From positions 1 to 64,000 of the forward strand of contig NZ_JAGFJM010000089.1 of NCBI RefSeq assembly GCF_024102715.1: a stretch of 64,000 bases of DNA, written 5' to 3'. Position 1 is the stretch's first letter; every line of letters starts with the position of its first letter. The translations under genes and the position numbers were made by a program. The notes below the pieces were generated by a model. It did not search any database. It was not told the origin of the DNA and saw only the letters and a program-made list of their open reading frames with translations. Shown piece after piece: positions 53,381 to 62,729 of this stretch. This DNA is from Nitrosomonas communis (lineage in GTDB: Bacteria; Pseudomonadota; Gammaproteobacteria; Burkholderiales; Nitrosomonadaceae).

Positions 53381-55753
53381 TTAAACAAGTTTGAATTCTG
53401 CCGACGCAGCATGGTTTGCCTGGCCCAGTGCCGCTTGAACCGCATCATCGGCTGTTTCCAAATAAATAAATTGTATGGCAGATTTTGCTGTTTCTGGCAC
53501 ATCGCGCAAATCCTTCTGATTGCGTGCTGGCAAGAGTACTGTCCGCAGACCCGCTCTTTGCGCAGCCAGTACCTTTTCCTTGATACCACCGACTGGCAGC
53601 ACCAGTCCACGCAAACTAATCTCGCCCGTCATCGCAACTTCATGGTGTACCGGCCGGTTGGTAAACAGCGAAGCAAGCGCAATAAACATTGCTACGCCTG
53701 CACTCGGTCCATCCTTCGGTATAGCCCCTGCTGGAACATGTAGATGAACATCGATTCCATCGAACATCGAGGCCGGAATGTTCAGCTCATGAGCGCGCGC
53801 TTTTACCAAAGTCAGTGCCGCCTGCGCGCTTTCCTTCATGACATCGCCAAGTTGTCCGGTAAGAATCAGCCGTCCGCTACCGCTCACACGGGTAGCCTCA
53901 ATGAACAGAATATCGCCTCCCACCGGCGTCCATGCCAGCCCAGTCGCTACCCCAGGCAGACTAGTACGCGAGGCGACTTCATGTTCATACTTGGCTGGCC
54001 CCAGGATGGTATCCAGATCAGACGCGTCAATGCGCACTTGCAGTTGTGCATCTTCTGCAATGTGCAAAGCAGTATGACGCATGACCCGGCCAATTTCACG
54101 TTCCAGCTGGCGCACACCTGCTTCCCGGGTATAGTTCGCAATGAGGCTATCCAGCGCCTCGACTGTCAGCTCGCATTGGTCTTCCCGCAAGCCATTGGCT
54201 TCACGCTGGCGCTGCACCAGATAACGTAATCCGATTTGAAGCTTTTCCTCGCGAGTATAGCCAGGCAGATCAATGATTTCCATGCGGTCACGCACCGGAG
54301 GAGAGACTTGGTCGATCACATTGGCGGTAGCAATAAAAATCACTCGACTCAAATCAAATGGGACGCCGAGATAATTATCGCGAAAAGTGGAGTTTTGCTC
54401 TGGATCCAGGATCTCAAGCAGCGCTGCCGCTGGATCGCCGTGCGCGCTCACTGTCATCTTATCGATTTCATCAAGCATCATCACACAATTACGCGCTCCT
54501 GCCTTGCGCAAGCCCTGCACGATGTTTCCCGGCATCGCACCTACATAAGTGCGGCGGTGACCACGCATTTCCGCTTCATCGTGTATACCTCCCAGCGATA
54601 CTCGTACGAATGGTCGTTGCAAGGCACGGGCGATACTCTGCCCAAGCGATGTTTTCCCAACTCCGGGCGGACCGACAAAACAAAGAATAGGCGCCCGGCC
54701 TTGCGGTTTCAGTTTCTGAACTGCCAGAAACTCGATAATACGCTGCTTGACACGCTCCAGCCCAAAGTGATCAGCTTCCAGCACTGCGCGAGCAATATTA
54801 AGATCAATTGGCGTATCCTCCGGTAACCGCCAAGGCAATTCAGTCATCCATTCCAGGTAAGTATGAAGCATCGAGTACTCGCCTGAGGCACTCGGCATAC
54901 GCTGCAGTCGCTGCAGTTCCTTGCGGACTTGTGTTTCGATCTCAGCAGGCATGCCTGCTTTTGTGATGGCTTCATTCAATTGGGCAATTTCCTGATCATG
55001 ATCACCATTCTCACCCAATTCTTTCTGGATCGCTTTCAATTGCTCACGCAATAAATACTTGCGTTCGCGATCTTCCATCTGTTCCTTGGTACGTTCACTG
55101 ATTTCTTTCGATAGCCTTAACACTTCGATCCGGTGCGACAATACTTTCAGCACTTTCTGGAGCCGCTCTTCGAGATTGATCGTTTCAAGTAGCACCTGCT
55201 TTTCATTGACTTCCGTATCGAGCAGACTGGCTGTTATGTCAGCAAGCTGCGCAGGTGCGCGCGTCGTTTGCAAGGCATGCCCAAGTTCTGCCGGGATGCC
55301 TGGTAATAATGACAGAATTTCGGTTGCACGCTCGCGCAGTTGTACCGCGAGGGCTTCAGCTTGAGTAGATGGCTGTGAAGTATCTTCGATATAACTTATC
55401 CGCGCAGCCAAAAAAGGATAGCCTTCAATCAATGCCTCAATCTGGAAGCGCTCCACTCCCTGACATACAATATGCTGCGTGCCATCTGCCGAAGTAATGT
55501 GGCGTACAATTCTAGCAACGGTGCCAATCGAACATAACTCATCCAGTCCGGGATCATCAGCTGCAGCATCTCGTTGCAAGACGATGCCAATGGAGGAGTT
55601 CAATTGCAGCGCATGCTCGACTGTGGCAAGTGACTTGATTCGCCCGACAGTAATCGGCATGAGGACATGTGGAAATAGCACCACGTTGCGCATAGGGATC
55701 AGCGCGATGACGTCATCGGGTAATTCGAACTTGGTTACGGCAGGCTGTTCCAT
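53381..55753 (-). CDS. lon: ATP-dependent Lon protease
   Basis: Cytosolic quality-control protease. The 790-aa protein has the LonN domain (LPDDVIALIPMRNVVLFPHV), a coiled coil, the AAA+ domain with Walker A CFVGPPGVGKTSLGQSIA and Walker B CVMMLDEIDK, and the C-terminal protease domain with catalytic Ser in PKDGPSAGVAMFIAL and Lys in GGIKEKVLAAQRAG. ATG 55753 (MEQPAVTKFELP) has GGAG 9 bases upstream; two ATGs further 5' are less well placed. It is the first gene before the small protein and stands apart from the DUF2130 gene by 180 bases. Confidence 0.95.
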   Translation of the reverse strand: MEQPAVTKFELPDDVIALIPMRNVVLFPHVLMPITVGRIKSLATVEHALQLNSSIGIVLQRDAAADDPGLDELCSIGTVARIVRHITSADGTQHIVCQGVERFQIEALIEGYPFLAARISYIEDTSQPSTQAEALAVQLRERATEILSLLPGIPAELGHALQTTRAPAQLADITASLLDTEVNEKQVLLETINLEERLQKVLKVLSHRIEVLRLSKEISERTKEQMEDRERKYLLREQLKAIQKELGENGDHDQEIAQLNEAITKAGMPAEIETQVRKELQRLQRMPSASGEYSMLHTYLEWMTELPWRLPEDTPIDLNIARAVLEADHFGLERVKQRIIEFLAVQKLKPQGRAPILCFVGPPGVGKTSLGQSIARALQRPFVRVSLGGIHDEAEMRGHRRTYVGAMPGNIVQGLRKAGARNCVMMLDEIDKMTVSAHGDPAAALLEILDPEQNSTFRDNYLGVPFDLSRVIFIATANVIDQVSPPVRDRMEIIDLPGYTREEKLQIGLRYLVQRQREANGLREDQCELTVEALDSLIANYTREAGVRQLEREIGRVMRHTALHIAEDAQLQVRIDASDLDTILGPAKYEHEVASRTSLPGVATGLAWTPVGGDILFIEATRVSGSGRLILTGQLGDVMKESAQAALTLVKARAHELNIPASMFDGIDVHLHVPAGAIPKDGPSAGVAMFIALASLFTNRPVHHEVAMTGEISLRGLVLPVGGIKEKVLAAQRAGLRTVLLPARNQKDLRDVPETAKSAIQFIYLETADDAVQAALGQANHAASAEFKLV

Positions 55754-55935
55754 GATTGCTTTCTCCATGAATGGGATAAATGACTGATTCAATTCCGAAT
55801 TAAAGAATCTCCATCTGCACCATTTTTTCCGAGTCCAGATGAAATGTACTGAACACCCTATATGTTGTCAATTACATAGAAAGCAAGTCGGCAATCATCG
55901 CGCCAGTCAATAAATAAAATGGCAAAAATTTTTGT

Positions 55936-57219
55936 TTAAAGATCCAATTCTTTTATCTCAATAGCCTCAAACGCCAAACCTTCAATTTCTTGCAGCGATT
56001 TTCCAGCGATCCCTTGCAAGTCACCATACATACCTACTGTCGCAGCCATTACCCGCTCAATCTGCTGCTCGCGTTTAGCCCATTGCTTCAGGATGACTTT
56101 ACGCTCTTTATCCAGGTCTTCCTGCATGGTGGTAAAGGCCTCGACAATCGCCTCTACCCGCTGACGAAAACGCGATCCAGTCAAGTACTGATAAACCAAT
56201 TCGGTCTTGGTCTGCTGCCCTGCTGAAACCTGCCGTGCCAGATTGACCTGAAGTAGCGTATGACGCAAGATCGTCGCCACAGGCAATGCTGCCCGCGGAT
56301 GCGTTACCCAGACCCCCTCTATGACATCAAAGGTTTCGACTCCCTTGGGTAACACCTGACTGATCAAAACTGATACTTCTGCTTTTGCGTTGCGTTGATC
56401 CTCACGCAGTTTTACCAACCACCCATCACTCCAATGCTTGGTCCGTTTGGATTCCCACAAAATTGCGCCATTTCGCTGACCACTTTGACTGAACACGTGA
56501 TGCAATACATCCCCTCCGAAATCACCTTTTGGGACCGGCTCAACGGAATCCGATGGAAATTTGGCACGCAGCAATTCTTCCAGTGCCAGTTCCTGCACTT
56601 CACCCTGCAACTGCTGCGAACCCTGCTCAGCTTTCTGTTTGAGTTCTTCTATCTTTTGCTGCATGGCGACTATGGTTTGATCCTTTTCCATCACTTTCAG
56701 TTTGAGACTCTCTTCTGCTTCACGACGCGCATGAGAGCGCACTATAGCCAGATTTTCTTGCACTCGCTTCTCAACGGTCAATTCCAGTTCACGTTTAGCA
56801 TCGTCCAGCTCGCGCTGTTTCTTGATGAGCTCTACTTGCGCATGCTGAGCTTCAGCCAGCTTCTGGTCGCGTATTTTGAGCAGTTCCTGAAGATCAGCCA
56901 GCTCCCGACCTTTTCCTTCCAATTCGGAAGCGACTGCCAATCTGGCTTTTCTGGATTCATCCTCAATTAAGCGCATGCGCTCAGTCTTAAGTTGAGCGGC
57001 GACCTGATCAGTGATGTGTTGCTCAAGATCTCGCCTGGCATCAATCAAGCGCTTTTCCTGCTCCCGGATTTCCTGTTCACGTTTGGAAACTTCATGCTCT
57101 TTTTGCGCGAGCAGTTGCTGATATTGCTGACGGGTAGCAGCCAGCAAAGGTGCAGCCAGCGATTCAGTGAGCCGAATTTCAGTGTGACAATTAGGGCAAG
57201 TGATGGTTGGTTCGTTCAT
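55936..57219 (-). CDS. DUF2130 family coiled-coil protein
   Basis: A 427-aa soluble protein. The N-terminus has a zinc-ribbon half CPNCHTEIRLTESLAAPLLA; residues about 35-215 are one long charged coiled coil; the C-terminal DUF2130 part starts near 215 (LEELLRAKFPSDSVEPVPKG) and contains ILWESKRTKHW and SDGWLVKLREDQRNAKAEVS. The E-x-K spacing resembles a restriction-endonuclease-like nuclease core, so a nucleic-acid role is suspected but unproven. It stands alone. Confidence 0.87.
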   Translation of the reverse strand: MNEPTITCPNCHTEIRLTESLAAPLLAATRQQYQQLLAQKEHEVSKREQEIREQEKRLIDARRDLEQHITDQVAAQLKTERMRLIEDESRKARLAVASELEGKGRELADLQELLKIRDQKLAEAQHAQVELIKKQRELDDAKRELELTVEKRVQENLAIVRSHARREAEESLKLKVMEKDQTIVAMQQKIEELKQKAEQGSQQLQGEVQELALEELLRAKFPSDSVEPVPKGDFGGDVLHHVFSQSGQRNGAILWESKRTKHWSDGWLVKLREDQRNAKAEVSVLISQVLPKGVETFDVIEGVWVTHPRAALPVATILRHTLLQVNLARQVSAGQQTKTELVYQYLTGSRFRQRVEAIVEAFTTMQEDLDKERKVILKQWAKREQQIERVMAATVGMYGDLQGIAGKSLQEIEGLAFEAIEIKELDL

Positions 57220-57284
57220 AGACTACTTCCTTGTCGTGCAGTATGGAAAACGGTCACAGTGTATTTCCTGATAGAAAATAGCTG

Positions 57285-57596
57285 CTAAGTCAGCTTGAGA
57301 CCAATGATGCCGGCAACAATCAACCCGACACTGACCAGCCGCATTGCATTAGCAGGTTCTTCAAACAACACAATGCCCAGGATAACGGTACCAACTATTC
57401 CCACCCCCACCCAAACACTGTAGGCAGTGCCAACGGGTAGCGACTTCATGGCAATGCCCAGCAGCCAAAGACTGACAATGATCGCAAGAACTGTTCCCAG
57501 AGTAGGCCAGAAACGGCTAAAGCCCTCGGTGTATTTCAATCCAACAGCCCAGCCAACCTCAAACATACCCGCCAAAACAAGAATGACCCAAGCCAT
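57285..57596 (-). CDS. sugE: SMR family guanidinium exporter (Gdx/SugE)
   Basis: A 103-aa four-span inner membrane protein of the small multidrug resistance family, Gdx branch. The central Glu lies at position 13 in LVLAGMFEVGWAVGLKYTEG; WPTLGTVLAIIVSLWLLGIA, GTAYSVWVGVGIVGTVILG and the C-terminal span complete it. Gdx antiporters export guanidinium against protons as dual-topology dimers. The start is ATG 57596, preceded by GGGAG at 9 bases; a frame 42 codons longer reads through a guanidine-II riboswitch and is not coding. The riboswitch makes the guanidinium substrate very likely. Confidence 0.93.
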   Translation of the reverse strand: MAWVILVLAGMFEVGWAVGLKYTEGFSRFWPTLGTVLAIIVSLWLLGIAMKSLPVGTAYSVWVGVGIVGTVILGIVLFEEPANAMRLVSVGLIVAGIIGLKLT

Positions 57597-57617
57597 ATCG
57601 TTTTCTCCCAGACAAAT

Positions 57618-57662
57618 GGGGTCGTCCCCGATGGATATTGGCTTAACGAGGTCGTCCTCGTT
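57618..57662 (-). ncRNA. Guanidine-II riboswitch (mini-ykkC) before sugE
   Basis: On the minus strand two hairpins with the same loop occur: AACGAG-GACGAC-CTCGTT (57645-57662) and GGGGACGACCCC (57618-57629). Each has the ACGR-type loop sequence ACGA on a short G/C stem, separated by a 15-base linker. This is the diagnostic structure of the guanidine-II class, in which two hairpins dimerise around bound guanidinium. The second hairpin lies about 8 bases before the GGGAG ribosome site, so it probably frees translation of the exporter when guanidinium is present. Confidence 0.92.
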
Positions 57663-57750
57663 ACCAATTAACTGATTGATAAGTGCATCATTGCAATGCG
57701 CAATTTCAATTTTCTCGATCACAGCATATCATGACGCAAAACATCATGTA

Positions 57751-58212
57751 TCAAAACCATCTGCGCGTACCTTTCATATAGGCGATGTATTCCTGACCAA
57801 ATTTAGCCAGCAATGCTCGCTCTTCCGGCATAATCTGAAAACGATTCATATACCAAACAAAGGCAAGCAACATTATGAAGGAAAATATATTCGACAATAG
57901 TAGCGCCCATGCTAAAAGTATCAGCAAGAAACCAGCATACATGGGGTTACGGCTTATTTTATAGACACCCCTGGTTACGATGGACGATGTTTTATCTGGC
58001 TGCATTGGATTGACTGTTGTTCCCGCCACTCTGAACGCTACCGCACCTGTCAGAATAAGCGTAACACCAACCAACCCGATAACCGCCGCAATAATGTTGC
58101 GTCCCGGAATAATTAGCGCTAATTCAGGAACAAGATCTGCCGCAAGCCACATGATGATACCAATCAGTACCACTACAATGGCTGGCGGCACTTTAAGTTC
58201 AAGAACATTCAT
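57751..58212 (-). CDS. Isoprenylcysteine methyltransferase-like (ICMT/PEMT family) membrane protein
   Basis: A 153-aa membrane protein with about four spans. The SAM-binding block TRGVYKISRNPMYAGFLLIL and the following PEERALLAKFGQEYIAYMKG-TRRWF are the standard ICMT/PEMT C-terminal motifs. Bacterial members methylate small molecules or lipids; the target is unknown. It is upstream of the riboswitch-controlled sugE but 90 bases apart, so probably a separate unit. A small frame overlaps its start by an ATGA. Confidence 0.87.
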   Translation of the reverse strand: MNVLELKVPPAIVVVLIGIIMWLAADLVPELALIIPGRNIIAAVIGLVGVTLILTGAVAFRVAGTTVNPMQPDKTSSIVTRGVYKISRNPMYAGFLLILLAWALLLSNIFSFIMLLAFVWYMNRFQIMPEERALLAKFGQEYIAYMKGTRRWF

Positions 58213-58361
58213 GTCATCAAATCAAAATGACAAGAAATTACAATCCATTCTTCCACATCATCATCCATATAGAGCAGATCAACAGTAGCCTGATCGATCA
58301 AATTTCCAATGAATTGCCAATCCAGATAACCTAGATTCCAAAACGCTGTATTGACTATCAT
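58209..58361 (-). CDS. Candidate small protein (50 aa) overlapping the ICMT-like gene start
   Basis: A frame MIVNTAFWNLGYLDWQFIGN continuing to a TGA that overlaps the next gene's ATG (ATGA). The product is acidic (MDDDVEEW) with a hydrophobic start. It fills most of the gap between the DUF4124 gene and the ICMT-like gene. There is no clear Shine-Dalgarno and I know no family, so it may be a leader that couples translation or chance. Confidence 0.3.
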   Translation of the reverse strand: MIVNTAFWNLGYLDWQFIGNLIDQATVDLLYMDDDVEEWIVISCHFDLMT

Positions 58362-58422
58362 AATCTGCGCGACCGTATCGTTAATAAACGCAACTTCACC
58401 GCACGGGGCAGATTATGTTAAT

Positions 58423-58875
58423 TTACTCTCCCGCGCGCTCATCAATACCGCTTCCTAAATTATAAAGCTCTATTTCAAGCGCTTCGATATTATTCTCGTA
58501 AAGCGCCATTTCCTCCATGATTTGTTGCACCCGCTCTTGAGCATTCGATTGATTCATCTCTTCGTCAGAAGAATCTGGACGAACTGCTTCACTCATGTGC
58601 ACTTGCTTTGATTCCTGATCGATTTTCTTATCGATTGCCTCATTTTGCTGAGGTAATGTTGCGCTTTCTTTTATTGGTGGAATTGCTGAACCGTAACGGA
58701 CTGCTGGCAATACTGTTATCTTGGGCAAATCAATCCCGCTGGCACCTTTTATTTCAATATTGGAATAAACGGTTTGACCGTATTGGTCTACATGCTTGTA
58801 TACTGCTGACTGAGCCATGCTGGCACAACTAAATACAAACAGTGCCAAGGGCAAGAGTATCGTAATTATCTTCAC
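58423..58875 (-). CDS. DUF4124 domain protein, second copy
   Basis: A 150-aa exported protein with a signal peptide (LPLALFVFSCASMAQ). The DUF4124 block follows: AVYKHVDQYGQTVYSNIEIK. The remainder is charged, with a C-terminal helix (VQQIMEEMALYENNIEALEI). The domain is thought to be extracytoplasmic and of unknown role. It begins 3 bases after its neighbour's stop, so glnA and two DUF4124 genes form one transcript. Confidence 0.82.
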   Translation of the reverse strand: MKIITILLPLALFVFSCASMAQSAVYKHVDQYGQTVYSNIEIKGASGIDLPKITVLPAVRYGSAIPPIKESATLPQQNEAIDKKIDQESKQVHMSEAVRPDSSDEEMNQSNAQERVQQIMEEMALYENNIEALEIELYNLGSGIDERAGE

Positions 58876-58878
58876 TGG

Positions 58879-59373
58879 TTAGAAACTTTCCAGTTCAGTA
58901 CGCAACGCCATGATATTTCTTTCATGCAATGTTGCTTGATGACGGAGCTTCTTTATATTTTCATCTTGAAAAGTATGAGCATCAGGTAATAATGGAACAG
59001 GATCAGCCATAACCAGTCTTAAATTTTCGATAGCTTTATTTAAAGCATGCTGTATCTCTGCCAAGAGTTTTGTTTCTGTAGCTAACTCACTTTCAAGAAT
59101 CTGCCGGCGATTAACGTCTCGCTGCTTTTGCTGCCCCTCGCTTACTTTGGGAAAATTTCTAATGGGCAAGGACGCCGGCATCGGGGCTTTTGCTACTGCT
59201 TTAGGCTGTGAAGCGCCGGCTTGAAGCTTTTGCCCTTTTTTTGCTGGGGTGTTGGTATAGGTTACATGACCATTTTCGTCTACAAGCTTATAGATACCCG
59301 CTACTGCATAAGAAGCTGTCATCGTTAATAAAATTATCAAAACCGAAGCAGCAGCAAATTCTTTCTGTCTCAT
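58879..59373 (-). CDS. DUF4124 domain protein, first copy
   Basis: A 164-aa exported protein. A signal peptide (VLIILLTMTASYAVA) precedes GIYKLVDENGHVTYTNTPAK, the DUF4124 core, then a Pro/Lys linker and a helical C-terminus (LESELATETKLLAEIQHALN) predicted to coil. In many betaproteobacteria a DUF4124 gene sits next to glnA; the two-component genes ntrBC that often follow are not here. Function unknown. Confidence 0.85.
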   Translation of the reverse strand: MRQKEFAAASVLIILLTMTASYAVAGIYKLVDENGHVTYTNTPAKKGQKLQAGASQPKAVAKAPMPASLPIRNFPKVSEGQQKQRDVNRRQILESELATETKLLAEIQHALNKAIENLRLVMADPVPLLPDAHTFQDENIKKLRHQATLHERNIMALRTELESF

Positions 59374-59467
59374 TGCACCCCTCGACTAAAAATTTAAAGT
59401 TAATTAAATTTTCAATCAAATGGCGCCAAGACAATAAAACAATAAACGCTTAAAATTCGCCTTTTAT

Positions 59468-60877
59468 TTACAAACTGTAATACATTGAAAACTCGATCGG
59501 GTGCGTATTAATACGATAGAGCATCGCCTCCTCCATCTTCAACGCGATGTAAGCATCGATCATATCATTGGAAAACACACCACCCCGGGTAAGAAATTCA
59601 CGATCCTTATTGAGGTTCTCAAGGGCCTCCTCCAAGGAATTACAAGTACCTGGCACCTTGGATGCTTCTTCAGGAGGAAGATCATAAAGATTTTTATCCA
59701 TCGGCTCGCCGGGATGAATTTTATTCTGGATACCATCAAGCCCAGCCATCAACAATGCGGTAAATGATAGGTATGGATTGGCGAGTGGATCAGGAAAACG
59801 TATTTCAATACGCCGTTGCTTTGGATTGCTGGCATGGGGAATACGCACTGCAGCAGAACGATTACTGGCAGAATAAGCAATATTGACGGGTGCCTCAAAG
59901 CCAGCGACTAATCTTTTGTATGAATTGGTTCCAGGATTCGTTATGGCGTTCAATGCTTTTGCATGCTTAATAACGCCACCAATGTAATATAGCGCTGTTT
60001 CAGACATCCCGGCATAACCATTTCCTGAGAATAGATTTTTTCCATCTTTCCAGATGGATTGATGGACATGCATGCCAGAACCATTATCACCCACAATAGG
60101 CTTTGGCATAAATGTTGCTGTCTTTCCATAAGAGTGTGCGACATTATGCACAACATATTTAAGCATCTGATTCCAGTCTGCGCGCTTTACTAAACTATTA
60201 AATCGAGTGCCAATTTCACATTGCCCCGCATTGGCAACTTCATGATGATGAACCTCAACACTAATCCCCATTTCTTCCAGAACAAGGCACATCGCCGAGC
60301 GGATATCATGTAACGAATCAACTGGCGGCACAGGAAAGTAACCACCTTTGATAGTAGGCCGATGTCCAATATTGCCACTCTCGTATTTCTTTTTTGAACT
60401 CCAGGCAGCTTCCTCAGACTCGATCTCCAGGAAACAACCTGCCATACTGGTTTGCCAGCGTACAGAATCAAAGATAAAAAACTCAAGCTCAGGACCGAAG
60501 TAGGCAACATCTCCAATACCTGTCGATTTAAGGTAGACTTCACCGCGCTTTGCTAGTGAACGTGGATCGCGGTTATAGCCTTGCCCGTCAGAAGGATCAA
60601 CCACATCACAAGTAAGAAACAATGTTGCTTCATCCATGAAAGGATCCATCGTCGCGGTCTCTGGATCAGGCATGAGCAGCATATCTGAAGCATGAATCCC
60701 CTTCCAGCCAGAAATAGAAGAACCATCAAACGCATGTCCATCCTCAAATTTGTCCGCGGTGAACGTATGAGCAGGAACCGTTACATGATGCTCCTTGCCA
60801 TTGGTATCAGTAAAACGCAGATCAACAAATTTAACTTCATGGTCTTGAATTTTTTTTAAAACATCAGCTACCGCCAT
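59468..60877 (-). CDS. glnA: Glutamine synthetase type I
   Basis: Assimilates ammonium into glutamine. The 469-aa GSI-beta enzyme shows [17 protein letters not shown] near residue 50, [28 protein letters not shown], and the ATP-binding RIEIRFPDP. The adenylylation site is Tyr398 in [12 protein letters not shown], so GlnE control is expected. Upstream (60878-61447) there is no gene; a near-perfect palindrome lies there. A clear sigma54 site was not found. Confidence 0.96.
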   Translation of the reverse strand: MAVADVLKKIQDHEVKFVDLRFTDTNGKEHHVTVPAHTFTADKFEDGHAFDGSSISGWKGIHASDMLLMPDPETATMDPFMDEATLFLTCDVVDPSDGQGYNRDPRSLAKRGEVYLKSTGIGDVAYFGPELEFFIFDSVRWQTSMAGCFLEIESEEAAWSSKKKYESGNIGHRPTIKGGYFPVPPVDSLHDIRSAMCLVLEEMGISVEVHHHEVANAGQCEIGTRFNSLVKRADWNQMLKYVVHNVAHSYGKTATFMPKPIVGDNGSGMHVHQSIWKDGKNLFSGNGYAGMSETALYYIGGVIKHAKALNAITNPGTNSYKRLVAGFEAPVNIAYSASNRSAAVRIPHASNPKQRRIEIRFPDPLANPYLSFTALLMAGLDGIQNKIHPGEPMDKNLYDLPPEEASKVPGTCNSLEEALENLNKDREFLTRGGVFSNDMIDAYIALKMEEAMLYRINTHPIEFSMYYSL

Positions 60878-61104
60878 TATTTATCTCCAGACAGGCATTG
60901 TGGTTTTTTTAAAAGTTATTTAAGAAAATTGTTTATTGTATGTAGCGCGAAATATGAAGAAATAATGCCTTTGATACGCAACAAAGAACAGATTCTTGCA
61001 AACGTAATGCATACCTGAGTGTATATAGTGCTTTATATTCAAAAACATTATTCTAGGAATGCTCGTATCACGCAGATATTAGCTATTGATGATCCGGCAC
61101 AGAC

Positions 61105-61121
61105 TTTCTGATCATCAGAAA
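61105..61121. promoter_or_regulatory. Palindrome TTTCTGATCATCAGAAA upstream of glnA
   Basis: Two perfect 8-base arms around one base, about 230 bases before the glnA ATG in the divergent space shared with the S4 protein gene. It has the form of a dimeric repressor site. No binding protein can be named. Nothing else in 60878-61447 is recognised. Confidence 0.35.
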
Positions 61122-61447
61122 ACTAATCTTCAATCTGCAATTTTACCTATTTGCTAATTATATAATAATCCTGCAATTCTGCCTTCTTTGCTAATTGCCG
61201 TTCAAGTATATCTGCTACGTCTCTCTCACGCTCATCAAACTATCAGTTTTTCGATGCGATCAGTCCTTTAGTTCATGTTGAAACGACTCCTGCGATCTCA
61301 GCATGCATTCTGCGCAACGGTTCAGCGCATGCTACCCTGCCCCACTGTACCGGCATATTGGCATTGCCGTTTTGACGTTTTTTATCCTGGCTGATCGTTC
61401 TTGCACTCTTTGCATAAGAGCCAGAGATTTATTGATATGATTAACCG

Positions 61448-61843
61448 ATGACGACAAAAAACGATATCGAAAAATTCCGCATTGACAAATGGCTTTATGC
61501 CGCACGTTTTTTTAAAACGCGCTCTTTAGCGGCAGAAGCGGTAGAGCGAAGCAAAGTACACATCAACGGTATGCGGGTAAAGCCAGCTAAGATTGTAACG
61601 ACAGGAGACATGCTCACCATTCGGATTGGGCATTATCAATACGAAATTAAAGTGCTAGCTTTATCCAATAAGCGCGGCTCTGCAGTGGAAGCGCAAAAAC
61701 TATATGAGGAAAGCGACGCAAGTCGGGAAACACGTGCTGCACTTGCGGAGCAAATTAAAATGCAGTCACAGCAATTTTATACCAAAGGCAGACCCACCAA
61801 ACGTGACCGGCGTGAAATAGAACGCTTCAGGAATCAGGAATAG
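61448..61843 (+). CDS. hslR: S4-domain RNA-binding protein, Hsp15 type
   Basis: A 131-aa cytoplasmic protein. The S4 domain is FRIDKWLYAARFFKTRSLAA to VHINGMRVKPAKIVTTGDML, with the basic C-terminal tail GRPTKRDRREIERFRNQE. Hsp15 binds stalled 50S subunits carrying nascent tRNA in heat stress. It is divergent from glnA and followed by a decayed recQ. Confidence 0.9.
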   Translation: MTTKNDIEKFRIDKWLYAARFFKTRSLAAEAVERSKVHINGMRVKPAKIVTTGDMLTIRIGHYQYEIKVLALSNKRGSAVEAQKLYEESDASRETRAALAEQIKMQSQQFYTKGRPTKRDRREIERFRNQE

Positions 61844-61905
61844 CATTAGCTCATGAACCGATTGGTTAATCAGTTTTTGTCAGACAAACAAAAACTTTCA
61901 AATCG

Positions 61906-62310
61906 ATGTCTCGTGCACTTACCATCCTCAGAGACATATTCGGCTATAGCGAGTTCCGCGGACAACAAGCTAAAATCATCGCTCATGTGGCTAGCAGTCA
62001 TGTTTGCCTGGTATTGATGCCAACCGGTATATAGCTCTTGAACTTTATTCATACTGGACATGCAGGCGACATCGGCATCGCTTACTGACTGTTTGTCCCG
62101 CAAGAAGGTCGAGAAAACATCAACATAGCGGACTGAAAATGGCATCCCAGCAATTCCCTATCACGCTGGTATAAGCGCTCAGGCACGTAAGGAACAGCAG
62201 GAAAAATTCTTTACATGAGAAAGATATCGTAGTGATTGCCACAACAGCTTGTGGCTTAGAAATTAATAAACCGGATACGTATGTCCTCTACCTGAACCTC
62301 TATTTTGTCA
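61906..62310 (+). pseudogene. recQ: Decayed recQ helicase gene
   Basis: From ATG 61906 the DNA reads MSRALTILRDIFGYSEFRGQ then LVLMPTG, the RecQ start up to the Walker A, and stops at 62034. A large internal part is missing. Beyond it, in two frames, come CLSRKKVEKTS, then ENGIPAIPYHAGISAQARKE, and after a frame change EKDIVVIATTACGLEINKPD, which are RecQ motifs IV-V, fading near 62310. The normal gene would be about 600 codons. Several stops and frameshifts make it dead. The opposite strand frame over 61870-62145 is not a gene. Confidence 0.82.
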
Positions 62311-62538
62311 AATTCCCAGAATTTGTAACAACAAAGTTACACCTCTCAAAAAAACGGGATAATCAAGCTGTCTTGCTCTCAGAGCGCTCACTATGATTCT
62401 CTTCATAAGCTCTCTGATGATTTATCAATCTTCATATTAGAGCTTGATCATATTTGATGTTGTAACTGCAAGAAATTGAATTGTTTTTGGATACTTTTTC
62501 CAAGAACAATATCACTTGTTAATTTCTATGTTGTACAA

Positions 62539-62557
62539 AAGCAACATATTGTTGCTT
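62539..62557. promoter_or_regulatory. Palindrome AAGCAACATATTGTTGCTT upstream of the porin
   Basis: Two perfect 8-base arms with a 3-base centre, about 170 bases before the porin ATG. It is a candidate operator or stem in the porin leader. The remaining gap 62311-62729 holds no gene. Confidence 0.35.
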
Positions 62558-62729
62558 AGAATTGAAAATTTAGTCGTTTTTTGTTGCGTGACTGATTTGT
62601 GTTGGGCACAATCTGCCTAACCTTTCCAGTTCGGAAGGCCTGGATAATGAAAAGCGTTCGATAAGAATGAGTTTAATCGATTTTAAGCATGACGATCCCC
62701 GTCTTTTTAATTTTAAAGGAGAGTTTCAC

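Noticed and set aside
57597-57722. N-terminal extension of SugE to 145 aa
   Set aside because: That DNA is the guanidine-II riboswitch and ribosome site; SMR proteins are about 105 aa.
60990-61020. A sigma54 promoter for glnA
   Set aside because: The best candidate lacks the GG/GC pair at the required 10-base spacing.
61870-62145. A 91-codon minus-strand frame after hslR
   Set aside because: Opposite strand of the recQ remnant, which explains the sequence.
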